Made by a program: the position numbers and the translations under genes
Shown: piece after piece, positions 17,488 to 25,598 of the stretch
Layout of the letters: every line of letters begins with the position of its first letter
Numbering within the stretch: position 1 is the first letter of the stretch
Notes under the pieces: model-generated
What the model was told of the DNA's origin: nothing
Databases searched by the model: none
The model's input: only the letters and a program-made list of their open reading frames with translations
Assembly (NCBI RefSeq): GCF_028823535.1
Contig: NZ_JAQIYM010000090.1
Span: forward strand, 496,001 to 560,000
Direction of reading: 5' to 3'
Source of the DNA: Pseudomonas serbica
GTDB taxonomy: Bacteria > Pseudomonadota > Gammaproteobacteria > Pseudomonadales > Pseudomonadaceae
Length of the DNA: 64,000 bases

Positions 17488-18792
17488 TTAGTATTCGAGG
17501 GTTTTGGCAGGGGCTCGAGGCTTAAATTCACGGGGCTCAACCCGCTGACTCAACTCCAGGGTGCGGTTCATGTCCTTATCCAGCTCCATGGCGTTGCCGA
17601 TCACTTTACCGAAGGAGTGGATGCTACCCAGAAGAATCTCTTTTTCCAGGCTTTCAGCCTTACGCACCGCAATCGGCGAGGCCAGGTAGGCATTCTGATT
17701 GGCAAAATTCAGGTGTGGGGAATGATAGAAGGACGTATCGACAAACGCCTTGATCGTTTTCGGCAACACCGGTTTCAGGAACTCTTTCGCAAACTTGGCG
17801 TTGGAAATCGGGCCGGCGTTGATTCGCTGCACCGGGATCACTTCAACTTCATACCCGTCACGCTTCATGACCTTCAACCAACCCGATCCGCCCTTGGTAA
17901 TGAAATCATTCCAGGCGGTCTCAATCGGCTTTTTCACTTTGTTTTTGTAGTCGAATTCGGCATTCATTCGACGGATGCTGTCCATCTGCACGACACGTAC
18001 GTCGTGGTTTGCGCGAACCGGACGCAAGATGACGCCACCGTACATCCCCTGCACGGTGTTGCTGTCGATCAGCTCCAGGATCGTGCTGCGCACCTTGGCC
18101 TCATTGTCCATGGGCAGGGTCTGCAAACGACGGTATTGCACGTCCACGGCCACAAACCACTTCAGGTAGGCTTCGTTGAAGAGCTCCCTGGACAAGCTGT
18201 CACGCTGCGCCTGGTAGTCGAGAATGTCGATATCCTCGATCTGCTCTGGCTTGTCGTCCTTTCTCGCTACTGCTGCCTGCCACTGGGCGTTCATGTGGAT
18301 CAGGCGTTGTTTTTTGGCCTGAATTTCTGGGCTCGAGGTGCTCAAAATGAACGTCGATTCCATGTAGCCGACAGCCAATTGAGGCGCCTGCACCTGGTTC
18401 GACTCCTGAAGTACGGACAACCAGTTCGAACGGTACAGACCTTTGGCCTTGTCCACCACCGTCACTTGTTCGGCGAGGATCATGCCACCGGTTTTGGTGA
18501 TCGGCGAGTTGTCCGGCATGGCAACGCAAGGCATTTGCGCAGTGCGTCGGGTATCGGACAGCAACGCAACTGAGGGTACGATCCGGTCGGTCGACTCCTT
18601 GGCCGCCTGGAGATGGCGTTCAGGCGGAACCACAGCGAGCGTGAACGGTTGACCAGCGACATCAACGCCATGAATAAAACATTCTTCCGGCGTGGCGCCC
18701 TTCACATACTGCTGCGGGTAACCCACAAAGCCCACCGCTTGTTCAGCGTGCAACGCTGCCAGGCTGCCCAGTATTTCTCGTTTTTCAGCCAT
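17488..18792 (-). CDS. Hypothetical protein
   Basis: 434 residues, not recognised. It seems soluble, with no signal peptide or membrane segment, and has a central charged helical stretch. ATG 18792 has AAGGG seven bases upstream; ATG 18828 and a start at 18852 are less likely. It is downstream of dotL but separated from it by a terminator hairpin (18929-18951), so a link to conjugation is only positional. Confidence 0.7.
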   Translation of the reverse strand: MAEKREILGSLAALHAEQAVGFVGYPQQYVKGATPEECFIHGVDVAGQPFTLAVVPPERHLQAAKESTDRIVPSVALLSDTRRTAQMPCVAMPDNSPITKTGGMILAEQVTVVDKAKGLYRSNWLSVLQESNQVQAPQLAVGYMESTFILSTSSPEIQAKKQRLIHMNAQWQAAVARKDDKPEQIEDIDILDYQAQRDSLSRELFNEAYLKWFVAVDVQYRRLQTLPMDNEAKVRSTILELIDSNTVQGMYGGVILRPVRANHDVRVVQMDSIRRMNAEFDYKNKVKKPIETAWNDFITKGGSGWLKVMKRDGYEVEVIPVQRINAGPISNAKFAKEFLKPVLPKTIKAFVDTSFYHSPHLNFANQNAYLASPIAVRKAESLEKEILLGSIHSFGKVIGNAMELDKDMNRTLELSQRVEPREFKPRAPAKTLEY

Positions 18793-18928
18793 TTCCGTGC
18801 CCTTCAAGAGACTTGTCAATACATGCATTATCTCATCAGCAACCCGAAACAATCAAGGCAAAATGACAGCAGGCTGCGAGAGTTTATGGTGTCCAGCGCC
18901 AGCGATATCCTGAGCGCTGGCAAAAGAA

Positions 18929-18951
18929 AAAGGCGCAAGTTCTGCGCCTTT
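18929..18951 (-). terminator. dotL terminator
   Basis: AAAGGCGCA / TGCGCCTTT hairpin followed on the minus strand by TTC, 15 bp after the dotL stop. Confidence 0.8.
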
Positions 18952-18966
18952 CATTCCAAAAGCTTA

Positions 18967-21522
18967 TCAGCTTTCAGCGTTTTTGTTTTTCTCGATCTGC
19001 TGGAGCATCAGCTCCACGGTTTTACTGATCGTGTCTTTCGACAGCTTGGTCGGTTGCGGTTCTGCCGGATACTGGATGCGCTCGTCGATGATCTCCATCC
19101 CGCGTCGGGCTTCGGCCATTGCCTCCTCCTTGCTCAGACCGCGCTCAGCTTCGATAGCGGCCAACTGGTGGACAGGTAAGGCCTTCTCTTGAGCTGCCGG
19201 CGACAACGCCACCGTGGACTTATCAATGTGCTCCCGGACGGTGTCGGTGATGATGCTCGACAGTGAAACGAAGATGTCCGCAGCTTCCGCCTTGATCGAC
19301 GCATCTGGAGTTTCTGGCGCCCGCATGAACGGCAGACCCGATTCAATGGCTTTCTCAAGCTCCTCGCCTCGCTTCACTGTCTCCTGAGGCTGGTTGAGAA
19401 TCTCTTGGGCCTTACGCTCCGTCGGTGTAGGCGAGGCTGGACGAGGCTGTGCAGGGGCCGCTGCAGGAGAGGTCGCTGTATTCGGCCTCTGGCCGGCTGG
19501 CTCTTGGACGCTGGTCGCTGTCGGCTCCTCACCTTTCAAGGCCCGCACGAAGGCTTCATCTAGAAGACGCTCTTTCTTCTCCATCAGACCAAACGCGATC
19601 TGACTGGCCAGCACCGGATCTTGTTTGCGAGCAATGGCTACACCGTAAGCATTGAACAAGGCCTTCAACCCGCCATCGAGGTCGGCAGGACGTCCCCGGT
19701 TTGTTTCCGGGCCCTTTTCGAACAGCCTGCTGACCGACTCACGGGCTTCGTGGATTCGCTTCACCATGTCGCCACGCGGTGCGTTCACCATGAGCATCTT
19801 GTTGATACGGTACTCAGGCGATTTACGCGGGTCAGTAAAGTACAGTTTGCAGCGCACCAGGATGTCACCAAAAATCACGTGTGCTTCACCCGGCTTTTGG
19901 CTCACCAAGTCACGGACGTTGATACGTTTGCGACGTTCTGATCGCGTCTGCTGGTTATCTGCATAACCCGACAACAATTCACCCTTTATTTCATGTCCGG
20001 CACTGGCAGCCGTTTCACCTTCACCACCACGATCAACAGCCAATGTTAGTGTTTCACCGCTGTCCTCTAGTTTCATGAAAACTTTAATGTTGGTGTTGGC
20101 TACTACTGACTTAGCCTCGTCCTCCGAGCCTTTCTTAAAGCTTGGAAAGTCCTGCCCAGCGAACACAACACTCATACCAAGAGAACGTGCCTGGGCCGCT
20201 ACAACCGAGAAGCCCTTCACTGAGTAGTAGCCGTATTCGTCCATGATAAGTAAGAATGGCACGTTTGAGTTAGTTGGTTTGGCGTCCATCACCTCTTCGT
20301 GTGAACCTTCAACTTTTTCACCAAGTGCTGGCGCCAGCGCACTTCGCACACCAGCAACTACGAGTTTACCAAGGCCAGACAATGCATCAGGGTCTTTTTC
20401 CAACGCCGGCAACATAACAAAGAGGATTCGTCTGTTATACACCAAGTCTTTATAGTCGACCTCGCCAAGAGGTGCGTCAAAGATGTGCGCGTATGTAGAG
20501 GATAACTCAGAAAGTACCCCTGTTAGTTGCATAATCAAATAGCCATGTTGCTCGTAACACTTGGCAGATATATTACCGGCAAGTGCCTCATCCAAGTTAA
20601 AACCTGGAAGTTCCAGTAAGTATTTATTAAGAAGCGTAATTGCAATTTCAGGTAAGTCATCACGTTGGGTGAAGTCGCAAATTCTGTCCAGCGGAAGCGA
20701 GTCCCGGATCACCCCTACGTCTAGGTTGATTTCACCGGTATCCCTAAGGTAAACAAGGGTTTGCAGCGTAGCCGCGAGCAGTGCAGAAGCTCGGTTTTTC
20801 CACATATCGTCGCCGCCGCTATCCGGCATCAAACTCACAATAAGCGAACGTAAAGTTTCGGCAGGGCCATAGGCAAAGGGGTTGTTAGTGTTGGATAGAC
20901 GGGTGCCGTCATCCTCTTTGTTAACACCCTTAGAACCGGTAAGGTAGTTGATCACCATCAGGTCGTCCTCTCGACCAAGGCGGCGCACCATGGAGAAAAC
21001 CAGACCGAACACAGTGGTATCGCCCTTACCGTCGACGTACATCACTCCACTGCCCATCAAAAGTGCTTGATAGAACAATGAAAGGAGGAATCTTGTTTTA
21101 CCAGAGCCAGTTGAGCCCATCACCAACATATGCGTACGCGCATCGTCGTTACTCACCCAGAATGACTCCTGGGTTAACAAGTCATTACCAATAAGAATGA
21201 GTCCATCGCCCAATGGTTTTTTAGTCTTTTTATCAATCTCATTGGGGTTCATTGGTCGGCGCAACGGGTACTTTTTCTCATACTTCTTGGCAAAGAAGTA
21301 GCAGAGCAGCGTCACCGGCACGAGGAAGTCTGAGAGTGAGCTGTAGTTACCAAGCCCAATAATGTTTGTTAGGGTTGATGCAAAGATCAGAAACCCTAGG
21401 AACATGGTTACCGGGCCACCGGCGAACGCAAAGAAGTCAGCCATCTGATAGCGGAATGGCCGTATCTCTCGTTGCATGATCGACGGATCAAGATCCGCGT
21501 TCTTGGATACACCGTGTACCAT
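18967..21522 (-). CDS. Type IVB secretion coupling ATPase (DotL/IcmO-like)
   Basis: 851 residues. Two N-terminal membrane segments (about 30-85) precede a VirD4/FtsK-type ATPase with Walker A GSTGSGKT near 137-144 and Walker B LLIMDEYG near 422. The N-terminal RPFRYQM motif and its place beside a DotM-like gene resemble DotL (IcmO) of the Dot/Icm system and TrbC of IncI plasmids rather than VirD4/TraD. It should bring the relaxosome or protein substrates to the conjugation channel. The C-terminal 250 residues are Pro/Ala/Glu-rich and end in a charged helix, where DotL binds adaptor proteins. No relaxase is in the window. Confidence 0.85.
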   Translation of the reverse strand: MVHGVSKNADLDPSIMQREIRPFRYQMADFFAFAGGPVTMFLGFLIFASTLTNIIGLGNYSSLSDFLVPVTLLCYFFAKKYEKKYPLRRPMNPNEIDKKTKKPLGDGLILIGNDLLTQESFWVSNDDARTHMLVMGSTGSGKTRFLLSLFYQALLMGSGVMYVDGKGDTTVFGLVFSMVRRLGREDDLMVINYLTGSKGVNKEDDGTRLSNTNNPFAYGPAETLRSLIVSLMPDSGGDDMWKNRASALLAATLQTLVYLRDTGEINLDVGVIRDSLPLDRICDFTQRDDLPEIAITLLNKYLLELPGFNLDEALAGNISAKCYEQHGYLIMQLTGVLSELSSTYAHIFDAPLGEVDYKDLVYNRRILFVMLPALEKDPDALSGLGKLVVAGVRSALAPALGEKVEGSHEEVMDAKPTNSNVPFLLIMDEYGYYSVKGFSVVAAQARSLGMSVVFAGQDFPSFKKGSEDEAKSVVANTNIKVFMKLEDSGETLTLAVDRGGEGETAASAGHEIKGELLSGYADNQQTRSERRKRINVRDLVSQKPGEAHVIFGDILVRCKLYFTDPRKSPEYRINKMLMVNAPRGDMVKRIHEARESVSRLFEKGPETNRGRPADLDGGLKALFNAYGVAIARKQDPVLASQIAFGLMEKKERLLDEAFVRALKGEEPTATSVQEPAGQRPNTATSPAAAPAQPRPASPTPTERKAQEILNQPQETVKRGEELEKAIESGLPFMRAPETPDASIKAEAADIFVSLSSIITDTVREHIDKSTVALSPAAQEKALPVHQLAAIEAERGLSKEEAMAEARRGMEIIDERIQYPAEPQPTKLSKDTISKTVELMLQQIEKNKNAES

Positions 21523-21678
21523 TATTTCACCATTCTTATTATTGTTTTATGGCTTTCTAGCGATGTTGTCAGGGTGATTCAGTCAAAACTGAAAAACCCT
21601 TTGGTACTTACAGACTGACAATTTATGGCCACTATTTAATCGGGCTGCTACACCCAATGCAAAGAGATAACCAGGCCG
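21523..21678 (-). other. dotM-dotL intergenic leader
   Basis: 156 bp without a gene. On the minus strand it has a small hairpin (TTCAGT-TTTG-ACTGAA) and a weak promoter-like pair TTGCAT-18-TAAATA. A secondary promoter for dotL is possible; otherwise dotL depends on read-through from parMR-dotM. Confidence 0.3.
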
Positions 21679-23046
21679 TCAGGCCCAGTCATCCTTGCTC
21701 TTGATCGAACTTTTGCTCGCATTAAGCTTCAATGCGATCCGCAATGCTTCAATCGCCTCGGTCACCTCTGGGTGCGGAATCGCCAGCTTGGCCTCTTTCT
21801 CAAGCAGCCAATGCGCGAACGTACCCGCCGCCTCGGGATAGGCAACCTTCTTGCCGACACAGTTCATCGCGTACCACAGCGGCCTGTTACGAGACTTCAG
21901 CCAGCGCAGACCTGACGGCGCCAGGGTTGCCCCCTCCCTCGCCGCTTCCAGCAAGCTCATCAGCGCGGTGGATGTATACGCGTGCTTGGAAACACGCTCA
22001 TCGGCCATGATGTTGCGCAGGGTTGTTTTGTAGTCAGCACTGCCGATCATTCGGCGCAGGTCGACTTCTTTCGGCGTCCACTTGGGCCCATTTTTCTTTA
22101 AGCCCTGGTCAACGTACTCGGTCAGCTTCTCGGCAAGTGCCTTGTGCGAAGAGAAATCGCGCTGAAACACGATTTTTGGTTTCGGCAATGTCTTCGGGTC
22201 AAGTGTCTTGGCAGCATCAGCTGACGCAAATGCCTTTGACTGCACCCTGAACTGGTGGATCTGCCGGGTGTAGTCCAGCATGATCGGCAGCACTTCTTTC
22301 TGCTTGACGAGCATCTTGTTGCGGAACTGATCCAGCAAATTCTTCTCGTCCGGGGATAGTCGGTTATAACCCTGGTACATAGGCCCTATCTGGGTTTCAA
22401 AGCTCTTGCGAGCCAGTTCATCGTCGAATTTCTTGCCGCCGTCCCAGATAGGCCGTAACAGGGACTTGTCCCGCTCTGCGGCCTTCATCAACCCGACCGG
22501 AGGTACGCACTGAGAGAACTGACGCTCGCCCATGGCCATCGAATACGAATAGCTATCCGGGTCGTCCGGGTAGAAGTCCAGTGGCGTCTCTTCTGGGTGA
22601 ATGCCAACGAATTCCTTGTTGTGTGGAAAAGCGGGCAACATTTTGGCCAAGAGCGTTTCCATGTCGTACTTAATATCGACATCCAACGCTCTGTCCATGA
22701 TGCGAAATCCCCAGAGCATCAAGATCCCGGCAGGGATCCAGCGGCCCCAGAACAGGTACATGTCATCGAACTGACTGGTGATCGATACCGTGAGATCTTT
22801 CGGATCGCTGGCCAGCAGAAACGCCAGGCCGGCATTGAAGCTGTTATTCATGAACTGTTGGAGAAAGTCAGGAACCAGGTAGGCAAACATACCCACCTCG
22901 ACCACGCGCAACCACTTCCAGCCAGTGGCGTATACCCAAAACAATTGGGTGGCCGCGAAATAGAGCAGGCAGAACATGATCAGAATGATGATGCCCCACG
23001 TTTCGGTGCCGCCTGTATCTGGCTGACCTCCACCCTTTTGCGCCAT
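21679..23046 (-). CDS. Type IVB secretion inner-membrane protein (DotM/IcmP-like)
   Basis: 455 residues with N-terminal membrane segments (about 18-40, 45-60, 100-118) and a large cytoplasmic domain with the conserved-looking blocks CVPPVGLMKAAERDKSLL and RNRPLWYAMNCVGKK. This order and its position next to a DotL-like ATPase match DotM/IcmP and IncI TrbA, which form the coupling complex with DotL. A strong AGGAGGGG ribosome site overlaps the parR stop codon two bases upstream of its own start region, so it is translated together with parR. Assigned by architecture and context; the sequence match was not searched. Confidence 0.72.
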   Translation of the reverse strand: MAQKGGGQPDTGGTETWGIIILIMFCLLYFAATQLFWVYATGWKWLRVVEVGMFAYLVPDFLQQFMNNSFNAGLAFLLASDPKDLTVSITSQFDDMYLFWGRWIPAGILMLWGFRIMDRALDVDIKYDMETLLAKMLPAFPHNKEFVGIHPEETPLDFYPDDPDSYSYSMAMGERQFSQCVPPVGLMKAAERDKSLLRPIWDGGKKFDDELARKSFETQIGPMYQGYNRLSPDEKNLLDQFRNKMLVKQKEVLPIMLDYTRQIHQFRVQSKAFASADAAKTLDPKTLPKPKIVFQRDFSSHKALAEKLTEYVDQGLKKNGPKWTPKEVDLRRMIGSADYKTTLRNIMADERVSKHAYTSTALMSLLEAAREGATLAPSGLRWLKSRNRPLWYAMNCVGKKVAYPEAAGTFAHWLLEKEAKLAIPHPEVTEAIEALRIALKLNASKSSIKSKDDWA

Positions 23047-23048
23047 GG

Positions 23049-23603
23049 CTATTCCCCTCCTAATTGCTGCAGCAGTTTCAACGTGTCGTATTCTTCGTAT
23101 TCAAAAGCGGGTTCATCCGCGCTTTCAATCACGGGTGGCGCGGTTTGCGCCGATGAGCTTGGCTCAGCAATAGGCACTGAGGTTTTCTCAAGGCTCACCA
23201 CAAGGCTATCCGCCGCATGAGACTCAATGGCGGCAAGATCGTCATGGACGGGCGCATGAACGACCTCAGGCGCTACCTGGCGCTGCTCGGGCGCGTCCGG
23301 AGCAACCGTCGGCTCCATATCCGTGCGTGGCGGGTACGTCCTCACAGGCGCTCCTTGGCCTGTAGGCAGGCGAACGATGGGCTTGCGTTGTTTTCCCCCA
23401 AACTGAAGCAAGTCCGGGTTGCGCACCGACAGGTAAGCTTGTTCTCCGCTTTCCTGGAAAGCCATGACACGAAAACCGATCAGGCACATTTGCAGCAGGG
23501 CCTGATTCTGCCGGGGCTGACCAGAAATCCCTTCCAGGTATATCAGCAGATCGCGATGAGCTTGCTCCTCATCGTAAAGGCTGATTGAGCGGCGATGGCG
23601 CAT
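23049..23603 (-). CDS. parR: ParR/StbB-like centromere-binding protein
   Basis: 184 residues. The N-terminal 50 residues (RRSISLYDEEQAHRDLLIYLEG) resemble the ribbon-helix-helix DNA-binding domain of plasmid ParR/StbB proteins. The C-terminal two thirds is Pro/Ala/Glu-rich and ends in an acidic amphipathic segment, where ParR proteins contact ParM filaments. ATG 23603 overlaps the parM stop (TAATG), giving tight translational coupling. It should bind a parC centromere and cap ParM filaments. Identified mainly by its place after parM and by the N-terminal pattern. Confidence 0.72.
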   Translation of the reverse strand: MRHRRSISLYDEEQAHRDLLIYLEGISGQPRQNQALLQMCLIGFRVMAFQESGEQAYLSVRNPDLLQFGGKQRKPIVRLPTGQGAPVRTYPPRTDMEPTVAPDAPEQRQVAPEVVHAPVHDDLAAIESHAADSLVVSLEKTSVPIAEPSSSAQTAPPVIESADEPAFEYEEYDTLKLLQQLGGE

Positions 23604-24616
23604 TACTTCAGACTCGCCACGAGTTCGGCGTGTTTGCACATGCCATCAGAGTTCTCAAAGGCCGGGTTGTCACTCATCTGCTGATTTTCAAACCAGCCTT
23701 TGATGTGACGCTCCAGGAACTTGCTCGTGCCACCGATGAAACGAATCGTGTGGATGTCGTGTGCATTCTTCAGCTTTGACTTGATCGTTGATCGCAGCGA
23801 GTTGACCACCGCCTGTACGGCGCTTTCGACAAGGTCACTCACATTCATGACTTTTCCGAAGTGCAATACAGTGCCTTCTTTCAAGGCCTGATCAACTTGC
23901 TCATCCGTCGGCTCGATGCCGCCGAAAAAATCGAACAATCGATCTTTAATGCCATTGATGATGGTGATCATGCCCATGTTGTCCGTGGTTGAACGACTGA
24001 AGTCGATATCCCAGTCCTTCACGACGGCAATGTCCAGGGTACGCCCGCCAATGTCGACAATGGCAGTGCGTTGTTTAACGCGCTCACTGTCGATATACAA
24101 CTTGTTGGCCGCATCTCGCTGAACAACGTAGTTCACCCAGCCTGCCACGGCCTCGGCCATCACTTCATGCTTGATGATCGTCGGCGGAGCGTAACCGTCC
24201 AGGCCTGTGACGTCGTTGCGCAGCAGGTTGGCTTTCTTCTGCTTGATTAGAGCGACGTTTGGCTTGTTGCTCACATAAAAGCGCTTAAGCGGCAGTCCCG
24301 AGGCCGTGACCAGTTGGTGACTGCTGTCCAAGCCGGCCATACGCAATGCGTGCGTGACGATGGCTCGGTTCTGAGCACTGTACGGGTATTCATCGTACGC
24401 CGTGTCTTCAGCGTTTTCGATGTCACCCAGGGTAAATGGGCCATCATCAGTATTGTAAGAAAAGACTCGGCTTTTTCCGCCGTTCAGAGAGATGCGCTGA
24501 CTCAACCCGCTCATCGCGCTGGAAGAGCTCATGATCCTCAGTCCAGTGGACAGGGTGAGTTTAACTTCACGATGGCCGCCATCAACGCCGGCATAGATTA
24601 CCGTCTGGGCTGACAT
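23603..24616 (-). CDS. parM: Actin-like plasmid segregation ATPase (ParM/StbA family)
   Basis: 337 residues with actin-fold nucleotide motifs: phosphate 1 AGVDGGHREVKL at the N-terminus, phosphate 2 AIVDIGGRTLDIAVV (about 187-201) and the adenosine motif IRFIGGTSKFL near 295-305. ParM polymers push sister plasmids apart when bound to ParR-parC. It is the first gene of a run parM-parR-dotM-dotL. The element also has ParAB (48.8-50.6 kb), so two separate segregation systems are carried. Confidence 0.9.
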   Translation of the reverse strand: MSAQTVIYAGVDGGHREVKLTLSTGLRIMSSSSAMSGLSQRISLNGGKSRVFSYNTDDGPFTLGDIENAEDTAYDEYPYSAQNRAIVTHALRMAGLDSSHQLVTASGLPLKRFYVSNKPNVALIKQKKANLLRNDVTGLDGYAPPTIIKHEVMAEAVAGWVNYVVQRDAANKLYIDSERVKQRTAIVDIGGRTLDIAVVKDWDIDFSRSTTDNMGMITIINGIKDRLFDFFGGIEPTDEQVDQALKEGTVLHFGKVMNVSDLVESAVQAVVNSLRSTIKSKLKNAHDIHTIRFIGGTSKFLERHIKGWFENQQMSDNPAFENSDGMCKHAELVASLK

Positions 24617-24647
24617 TTATTATTCTCGTTATGTTGTCAATACAGAG

Positions 24648-24676
24648 AATATAAATGAATTCGAAACCGTCCACAA
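24648..24676 (-). promoter_or_regulatory. parM promoter; possible parC/operator alongside
   Basis: On the minus strand TTGTGG (24671-24676), 17-bp spacer, TATATT (24648-24653). An inverted repeat AAGTC-CTAC-GACTT at 24680-24693 lies just upstream and could be a ParR site. No run of iterons was found here. Confidence 0.45.
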
Positions 24677-24734
24677 CCGAAGTCCTACGACTTAACACTT
24701 ATAGCTATTTAATGCCTTAGATATATGGCACATA

Positions 24735-24768
24735 AAAAACCCGCCATTCAAATGGGCGGGTTTTTATA
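24735..24768. terminator. Bidirectional terminator after guanylate kinase
   Basis: AAAAACCCGCC / GGCGGGTTTTT hairpin with A and T tracts on both sides, 20 bp past the gmk-like stop. Confidence 0.8.
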
Positions 24769-24787
24769 TGTTACTTGCCACTAATTG

Positions 24788-25588
24788 TCAAAATTCAGGA
24801 CTTGGGACACCATCGTGATAACGGATTTTACGCTGTGCAGCCATCATCGGCTCCATCAGGGTCTTGTAGAACTCCCTGTAGCCAACAGGATCGTAGCACT
24901 GAATTCTAATCATATCCGCCAGCTTCTCCAACGAGTGGGATTCAGGCTTCACCGTGCGCTTCAGCTCACGAGCTATTGGCTTAACGCTGACACCACGCTC
25001 GTGCATCGAGACAAACGCTTCTACCTGCTCTTCCAGGCGATTTTCGAGGTGCAGGTTCATCAGGGTGAGATCCCAGTCCCAGCACCCCACCCAGGTGCGT
25101 TCGACCGTCAGCATGGTATGCAGGCGTTTGGCTTCGGCCATAGTATCCAGCGGTTTGCCGTTCACCACCTGATTTTCGATGCGGTCGAAGAAACGCTCCA
25201 TCAACTTGTCCGGGTTCGTGTGGATGAACGCGGTAATCAGGTTGTCGTCGGCCTTGAGCGCCAGGCGGTTGATCGAAGACACCCCTTCCGGCTCCAACAC
25301 CATGATCACCGACTGGCCATTGCCACGGATGCGCTCGACCTCGAAGTGAGGAACGCCGTAACAGGCGTGGTGCGACCGCACGTGCTCAATGAGAACGCCA
25401 TCGCGCACGTACTCATCAAACTTCGCCTGGCTGACAAAGTGATAATCCTTGCCGTCGACCTCCCCCGCTCGCATCGGGCGCGTGGTTACGCTGACCGCCT
25501 CGTCGAACGCGTCGGTCTTGGACAACTCAGCGGCTAAGGTCGACTTGCCGCAGGTACTCATTCCACTCAGGGTCAGTATGAGACTCAT
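24788..25588 (-). CDS. Guanylate kinase-like enzyme with C-terminal extension
   Basis: 266 residues; typical guanylate kinase is about 205. P-loop GMSTCGKST (residues 9-17), GMP-binding block SVTTRPMRAGEVDGKDYHF and the downstream YGVP match the family (SxTTRxPRxGExxGxDYxF, YGTP). It phosphorylates GMP/dGMP to the diphosphate, the substrate of ribonucleotide reductase. The last 70 residues (after GVSVKPIARELKR) have no counterpart in the usual enzyme. ATG 25588 has GAGG eight bases upstream. It follows recJ by 10 bp and so probably shares its transcript. Confidence 0.85.
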   Translation of the reverse strand: MSLILTLSGMSTCGKSTLAAELSKTDAFDEAVSVTTRPMRAGEVDGKDYHFVSQAKFDEYVRDGVLIEHVRSHHACYGVPHFEVERIRGNGQSVIMVLEPEGVSSINRLALKADDNLITAFIHTNPDKLMERFFDRIENQVVNGKPLDTMAEAKRLHTMLTVERTWVGCWDWDLTLMNLHLENRLEEQVEAFVSMHERGVSVKPIARELKRTVKPESHSLEKLADMIRIQCYDPVGYREFYKTLMEPMMAAQRKIRYHDGVPSPEF

Positions 25589-25598
25589 GGGTATTTCC

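Noticed and set aside
17422..18573. 383-residue plus-strand frame
   Set aside because: Antisense to the 434-residue gene; starts in a terminator and has no ribosome site.
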